A stretch of 64,000 nucleotides of DNA from Bacillota bacterium (GTDB lineage: Bacteria > Bacillota > Proteinivoracia > UBA4975 > VEMY01): NCBI GenBank assembly GCA_009711825.1, contig VEMY01000004.1:1-64000 (forward strand). Reading direction: 5' to 3'. The stretch's first letter is position 1, and each line of letters starts with the position of its first letter. Shown piece by piece: positions 59,637-64,000 of this stretch. The notes beneath the pieces were generated by a model. The model saw nothing but the letters and a program-made list of their open reading frames with translations, searched no databases and was not told the DNA's origin. The position numbers were made by a program, and so were the translations under genes.

Positions 59637-61658
59637 GTGAAGAAATTTGCAGGACTGTTATTGGCGACTTTATTGGTTCTTGGTATTGCGTTTCCCGGGC
59701 AAGTATTTGCCGCGCAAGGGTTGCCGGAATTTCCGGATCAAATTGATCCTGACTCATGGGTGCTTCCTGAGCATATGACCTGGGACGATTACAAACCCGT
59801 TCCTGGCATTGACTGGCTGAATACTGATATTGAACCGGACCGGGTATTGACCGGGGCGCTGGTTTGTGTCGATTTTCCCAATAGGGAGTTCGTAATCACC
59901 ATGCCCGAGGGATCCGACCCGGCTGGTAACCCGATGGGAATCGGTGAAATTCCCCGGGACGAGGTGCCCCAGTTCTACGTAGATCTGCTTAACACGCCCA
60001 ATGAGATGAATCAGGGTCATACTGTAAACTCATACTGGAAAGAGAACTCATACGGCGCCTGGGAAATCGAACTATATCCCTTTGGTGTCTACACAATGCC
60101 CGGCGAAGAATTCCAGTATGGTTCCCAATGGGGCAACCCGACACTGCCCGGTTTTCCCACACGGAACCTGCGAAACGACGCCCGGGCTGCTTCGCAGGCA
60201 GATTTAGATGCTTCCGGCATTGATTTTGATTTTGTCTTTGTCCTCAGCGCCGGCTATGATGAGTCTGGCACCTGGCAGGAGTTTGGCGAGATGATGTTTC
60301 TTGACCGCGAAGATGTTACCGACGAGTTTGGGCCACCGGCCTGGTTGAAGGATCAATTCCCAAACCTGACCAACTGGGCCTTGACCCGTTACGTCCCCTG
60401 GACCTCCTGGTGGGCACGCGCCGGTGTTTGGTCCCATGCCTCTGGCGGCTGGTCGATGCAGGGTGAGAGTGATGGCATGGGCACCTTTGCCCATGAGTTT
60501 GGCCACATCATTGGCTTAGCGGATAATTACAACAACCCGTACGGCATGCCGACCTCCCGGAGTTACACCGGCCCCTGGGAGTTAATGAGTCGTGGCTCTT
60601 TTAACGGCCCTAGCGGCAACCACGCCCGTTGGTGGATTCCCCCCACCGAGGGCGGCTCAATGCCTGCCCATCACAACATGCGGCAGAAGATTAAGCACGG
60701 TTTTGTCGCTGATGAAACTTTGATTAATGTCAGTCGTGATGAACTGCTTGAGAATGGTCCGGTTTTTGCTGACCTCTATGCCTCGGTACTGCCACTGGGT
60801 GACGAGTTTGGCCGCACCGGCGTCCATGGCATCAATATCACAATGGATTATGACTACACTCCCAGGACCACATTGGCCCAGGATTGGCGTGCCGATATGC
60901 AGCGGGGTCTCAATGAGTATCAGAACTACACCATCGAAGTACGGGACCGCATGGGCTTTGATTCCTTTGTGCCTGACCATGGTGTTCTGATCACCAAAAC
61001 CAAGGATTCCGAGCGAGGCGCACCGCTAATGTGGATTATCGACCCCAACTTTGATGACATCAATGTGGTGGACTTTATCCGCCCCGACGGCACTGAAGCA
61101 ATGGTCTCCGTTGGTGACTATCGTCAGCTGGCCAATGCCACCTTCAAAGCCGGCATTGTCGCTGCAGAAATCAATGAGTTCCGTCAGTTCCCCACCGACG
61201 GGCGGCTTGTGAAGCGCAACGAGTACATCGATGTCTACAATAGCCTCCACTTCTACATCCTGGACACCTGGCGTGACTTAGACGGCGGCCTCTCCTACCG
61301 GGTGGCAGTACGTCATCTGGATGGCGCTGGGTCCTTTGCCCGTGGCGTTGAGGTTGGTATTGGCGCTGCTGAACCTGCTACCCCAGGCAACGTGGCCACC
61401 TACTGGTTTGAAGTCACCAATACCGGTGAAGCCACCGACATCTTCCGCTTGAACGTGGAAAATGAACGCGGTTGGGAAATGCAGATTCAAAGCGATATCG
61501 TCGAAGTTGCTGCAGGCGATACTGCTCTGGTTCCTGTTTATGTTCTGTTCCCACAGACTGCACCCATGAATCCCCAGGACCTGACCTTCAGCGTTAGCTC
61601 CGAAACCGACCCGGATCAGTCTGCGAGCGTTAGCCACAGTATAAATCCGGCCCGGTAA
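59637..61658 (+). CDS. Secreted M6 (immune inhibitor A-like) metalloprotease
   Basis: The product has about 673 residues, with a signal peptide to PGQVFA. The zinc motif is HEFGHIIGLAD with H286, E287, H290 and D296-type third ligand, and PWELMSRG is the family Met-turn region. The C-terminal part has NEW3/Ig-like beta (AATYWFEVTNTGEATDIFRL in part). M6 proteases degrade host or environmental proteins. GTG 59637 has GGGAGTG seven bases upstream; ATG 59631, two codons earlier, sits directly on the SD. A strong GC hairpin separates it from the next gene. Confidence 0.88.
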   Translation: MKKFAGLLLATLLVLGIAFPGQVFAAQGLPEFPDQIDPDSWVLPEHMTWDDYKPVPGIDWLNTDIEPDRVLTGALVCVDFPNREFVITMPEGSDPAGNPMGIGEIPRDEVPQFYVDLLNTPNEMNQGHTVNSYWKENSYGAWEIELYPFGVYTMPGEEFQYGSQWGNPTLPGFPTRNLRNDARAASQADLDASGIDFDFVFVLSAGYDESGTWQEFGEMMFLDREDVTDEFGPPAWLKDQFPNLTNWALTRYVPWTSWWARAGVWSHASGGWSMQGESDGMGTFAHEFGHIIGLADNYNNPYGMPTSRSYTGPWELMSRGSFNGPSGNHARWWIPPTEGGSMPAHHNMRQKIKHGFVADETLINVSRDELLENGPVFADLYASVLPLGDEFGRTGVHGINITMDYDYTPRTTLAQDWRADMQRGLNEYQNYTIEVRDRMGFDSFVPDHGVLITKTKDSERGAPLMWIIDPNFDDINVVDFIRPDGTEAMVSVGDYRQLANATFKAGIVAAEINEFRQFPTDGRLVKRNEYIDVYNSLHFYILDTWRDLDGGLSYRVAVRHLDGAGSFARGVEVGIGAAEPATPGNVATYWFEVTNTGEATDIFRLNVENERGWEMQIQSDIVEVAAGDTALVPVYVLFPQTAPMNPQDLTFSVSSETDPDQSASVSHSINPAR

Positions 61659-61669
61659 CAAACAGGCAG

Positions 61670-61691
61670 GCGGGGGCCCGATGCCCCCGCC
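61670..61691 (+). other. GC-rich hairpin between M6 protease and SurA-like gene
   Basis: GGCGGGGGC-CCAT-GCCCCCGCC, a nine-bp perfect stem, has no U-run. It could protect the 3' end of the protease mRNA or reduce read-through. An ATG in its loop is not a start. Confidence 0.6.
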
Positions 61692-61734
61692 CGCCAACCA
61701 CCTGAAGTACATAATTAGTCAAGGAGGATTGGTC

Positions 61735-62388
61735 ATGGCGAAAAAAGCTACGTCTGTTGCGCTGATATTTCTGCTTGGAATGGTTGTCGCCGGCTGCGTT
61801 GCGGAGCCGGTAGAACCGGTCGCGGTTGTGAATGGGACGGAGGTCACCCGCCACGCATTTGAGAATGAGCTGGAAAGGACACTGAAAATCTATGATTTAC
61901 AGGGCGTTGAGCCAAGTGAAGCAGATCTTGAAATGATTCGCGGATTTATTGTCGACAGGCTAATCATCGACACTATACTGCTGGAGGCTGCAGAGACAGC
62001 AGGTATATCTGAGGATTCAGTGGATGTGGATACTGAATTGATGTTGCTGCGTAATTCATACGCTTCTGAGCGTGCGTTCTTCGAGGCACTGGATGCCGAG
62101 GGATATTCACTGGCAGAGTACAGGGATTTATTGGTGCGCCAACTGATGTTTCGTCAGCTATTTTTCACAGAATTGAAATTGCATAGCATTGAATTGGCCA
62201 CGGAAGAAATCGAAGAGTTGAACGAATTCTATGAGACTCAGCTCGCTGACCGGGAAGATGCTCCGGAAAGGGATGAAGTTATTGACTATCTAACGGATTT
62301 GATACGAGCAGAAAAGTCGGAATTGGTTATTATCGAATATATGGAGAACCTGTGGGATCAGAGTGATATTGAATATCTGGACTTTTAG
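61735..62388 (+). CDS. SurA_N-type lipoprotein (peptidyl-prolyl isomerase-like)
   Basis: The 217-residue lipoprotein has lipobox VVAGC (Cys about 20). The mature N-terminus VAVVNGTEVTRHAFENELER matches the SurA N-terminal/PrsA-like helical domain, and the rest is helical and acidic; no parvulin active-site block is seen. It is likely a chaperone for exported proteins such as the adjacent M6 protease. ATG 61735 has AAGGAGG upstream. Confidence 0.75.
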   Translation: MAKKATSVALIFLLGMVVAGCVAEPVEPVAVVNGTEVTRHAFENELERTLKIYDLQGVEPSEADLEMIRGFIVDRLIIDTILLEAAETAGISEDSVDVDTELMLLRNSYASERAFFEALDAEGYSLAEYRDLLVRQLMFRQLFFTELKLHSIELATEEIEELNEFYETQLADREDAPERDEVIDYLTDLIRAEKSELVIIEYMENLWDQSDIEYLDF

Positions 62389-62466
62389 TATCAGCCCCAG
62401 TGTGCTCCAAGACAGCTCCGAGGTAGCAGATTTGCAACTCGCTTTATATTTGGAAGGTACTTTTAT

Positions 62467-62495
62467 TTGACGTTTGCAGGCTAAAGTGGTAAACT
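62467..62495 (+). promoter_or_regulatory. Sigma-A promoter of the T-box leader
   Basis: TTGACG, a 17-base spacer, and TAAACT, just before the T-box leader. Confidence 0.7.
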
Positions 62496-62524
62496 AATGC
62501 CGAGTAAGTTACTCAGAATACTTA

Positions 62525-62770
62525 ATGCGATGATGAAGAGAGTAAGTTGGACGTATCCGGACAGAGAGAAGTTACCGTAGGCTGAAAGTAACTTTCTGTG
62601 ATGCCCCGACTGAAATGCACTTCTGAGCAGGTAATCGAAAGCCTTGCGGCCGGTAGACTTACCAGGGTTCGCCCTTTACAGCGTGCCTGAGATGGGTTGT
62701 GCGCACAACCTAATTAGAGTGGAACCGCGGAACTACTGCCTCTAAGCACAGGCAGTGGTTTTTTATTTAG
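62525..62770 (+). promoter_or_regulatory. T-box leader, specifier UGC (cysteine)
   Basis: The leader has the stem I signatures GATGAAGAGAGTAA, AGAGAG and GGCTGAAAG, the specifier loop GAAA-TGC-ACTTCTGAGC (62612-62628) and the T-box AGAGTGGAACCGCGG at 62716-62730. A terminator follows at 62733. Compared with the glyQS leader (GAAA-GGC-AUUCUUGAGC), the spacing is identical, so the specifier is TGC at 62616-62618, a Cys codon. Uncharged tRNA-Cys would therefore switch the downstream symporter on. Confidence 0.85.
62733..62767 (+). terminator. T-box terminator
   Basis: ACTACTGCC...GGCAGTGGT is followed by TTTTTATTT; it competes with the T-box antiterminator. Confidence 0.82.
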
Positions 62771-62873
62771 GGGGTGGTCACTATGTGTAGTGACTGTTGT
62801 AGAGGCTTAGACCATGAAATGTTATTTATAATCACAAGTATTATCTAGAAACTACTTGGAGGAATTTAATCTA

Positions 62874-64000
62874 TGATCAAGCGAATACCTGAGTGGTCAA
62901 AAGTACTTTTGGCCTTAATATTAGCAGTTATTGTCGGAAGCATTATGGGTCCGAATGTCCAGATATTCGAACCCCTGGGACAAGCCTTTCTACGCTTAAT
63001 CACCATGATGGTGATTCCAATTGTCTTTACATCACTGACTCTTGGCGCCGGCAGTGTAAACGATATTCGCAAGCTTGGCCGGATTGGTGGCAAGACCATC
63101 GGCGCTTTTTTAGCTACCACATCAATTGCCGTTGGGATTGGAGCGCTTATCGGTACAATTCTCCAGCCGGGCAGCAATCTTTCTCTGTCCACGGAAGCCG
63201 GAGAGGTCGCTGCCCGGGAGGCCCCTGCGCTTGCCGAGACCTTCTTAAACATCATTCCCAGAAACATTTTCGTCGCTTTTACCGAGGTGAATATGCTGCA
63301 AATAATTTTCTTTGCCCTGTTCCTGGGAATTGCGCTAAACCTTGTGGAGAAGAAATACTCGGAACCGGTTAACACCTTGCTTGCCGGGCTTTCCACCATA
63401 TTCACCAAAATGATTAGTTTAATCATGAAGCTGACGCCGCTTGGTGTTTTTGGCCTCATGGCCCCGGTGGCCGGCGAGTACGGCTTAGATGCCGTACTGC
63501 CGCTGCTCAAAGTAATTTTTGCCGTTTACCTGGGCTGCCTGTTACTGCTTGCTGTTTATGCCGCGGCCCTGTACTTGCTTGCCGGTGTCAACCCGCTTGA
63601 TTTTTTCCGCAAGATCTTCCCGGTTCAAATGATTGCCTTCAGCACCAGCAGCAGCGCGGCAACGTTGCCCACAACCATGCAGGTCGCCAAGCAGCGGCTG
63701 AAGCTCTCAGACAATGTTGTCAGCTTTACCCTGCCCCTGGGCGGCACGATAAACATGGACGGCGGCGCCATTTACCAGGGGATAGCCGTAATCTTCACCG
63801 CCCAGATATTTGGCATCGAACTGGGGCTGTTCCAGCTCTTAACTGTAATCCTCACAGCTACATTGGCCACCATCGGAACCGCCGGCGTTCCGGGAATGGG
63901 GATTATCACTCTGGCCCTGGTCCTACAATCTGTTGGTTTGCCACTGGAAGGCGTGGCCCTGCTTGCCGGCATCGAGCGCTTGCTGGACATGATCCGGACG
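62874..64000 (+). CDS. Dicarboxylate/amino acid:cation symporter (DAACS), 3' end beyond the window
   Basis: The visible part has about 375 residues (IKRIPEWSKVLLALILAVIV at the N-terminus). DAACS signatures are present: FSTSSSAATLPTTM (hairpin 1), TINMDGGAIYQG (the TM7 motif, usually NMDGT) and TAGVPGMGIITLALV (hairpin 2). The window ends LLDMIRT, in TM8, with the Arg that binds acidic side chains retained. The T-box before it points to cysteine supply, so a cystine or related substrate is possible, as with the DAACS-type cystine carrier TcyP; the Arg and the Gly in place of Thr leave the substrate open. The gene starts with GGAGG 10-15 bases upstream. Confidence 0.88.

Noticed and set aside
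62612-62628. AUG (Met) as T-box specifier
   Set aside because: Spacing to the downstream CTGAGC element fits TGC exactly when aligned to the glycine leader; ATG would be off by one base.
1-64000. CRISPR arrays, rRNA, tRNA, prophage or complete insertion sequences
   Set aside because: I looked for repeat-spacer arrays, conserved rRNA blocks, cloverleaf ends and transposase motifs in the gaps and found none.

Overview
The window reads as a chromosomal segment of an anaerobic, Gram-positive Bacillota (Firmicutes), probably a clostridial or Dethiobacter-like lineage. The pointers are a T-box leader, an agr quorum-sensing locus, a CtsR-type operator, lipoprotein signal peptides, strong Shine-Dalgarno (SD) sites, and oxygen/NO-handling proteins (hemerythrins, azoreductase). 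I see no rRNA, tRNA, CRISPR array, prophage or intact insertion sequence. Genus-level placement is inference only.

Layout. 1-3.4 kb: a PrcB-domain membrane protein, a four-cysteine miniprotein, three near-identical REP-like hairpins, and an ABC-2 (NatA/NatB-like) transporter broken by several frameshifts. 3.4-10.6 kb: YchF, a hemerythrin, a CofE-like ligase translationally coupled to a TudS(DUF523)-NadE fusion, YebC, a BofC-like protein, a macro-domain protein and a LysM-G5-M23 peptidase. 10.7-13.4 kb: TldD/PmbA. 13.6-18.5 kb: a tightly coupled five-gene operon (mtnA, nucleoside phosphorylase, class II aldolase, MTA/SAH deaminase, Cys/Met-metabolism PLP enzyme) that looks like an anaerobic methylthioadenosine/5'-deoxyadenosine salvage route. 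18.6-21.1 kb: an exported Vpr-like S8 protease. 21.7-32.7 kb: a beta-1,2-glucan synthesis operon on the minus strand (sugar nucleotidyltransferase, then a ChvB/NdvB-type synthase interrupted by one in-frame TAG). 32.9-48.2 kb: mixed single genes and short operons (bactofilin-like membrane protein, UDG-like protein, beta-helix protein, Hsp20 behind a CtsR-like operator, azoreductase, hemerythrin plus Fe-S protein behind a CRP/FNR-like site, oxidoreductase, peptidases, CutC, HAD phosphatase, HelD-like helicase). 48.3-51.3 kb: an agr locus (response regulator, two-piece sensor, AgrB and a 39-residue AgrD). 51.6 kb: RidA. 52.1-59.2 kb: an oligopeptide ABC transporter on the minus strand with associated lipoproteins. 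59.6-62.4 kb: a secreted M6 metalloprotease plus a SurA-like lipoprotein. 62.4-64 kb: a T-box leader whose specifier reads UGC (Cys) ahead of a truncated dicarboxylate/amino acid:cation symporter.

How it fits together. Two exported proteases, an oligopeptide uptake system, several peptidases and an agr peptide-signalling locus suggest a peptide-consuming lifestyle with density sensing; that link is inference. The sulfur theme recurs in MTA salvage, a methionine-metabolism PLP enzyme, a TudS domain and a Cys-specific T-box.

Most notable points: the AgrD gene with 21-bp-spaced direct repeats upstream; the five-gene salvage operon; the in-frame stop codons that split both the glucan synthase and the AgrC-like sensor; the TudS-NadE fusion; the apparent ATC start of the nucleotidyltransferase; and the Cys T-box.
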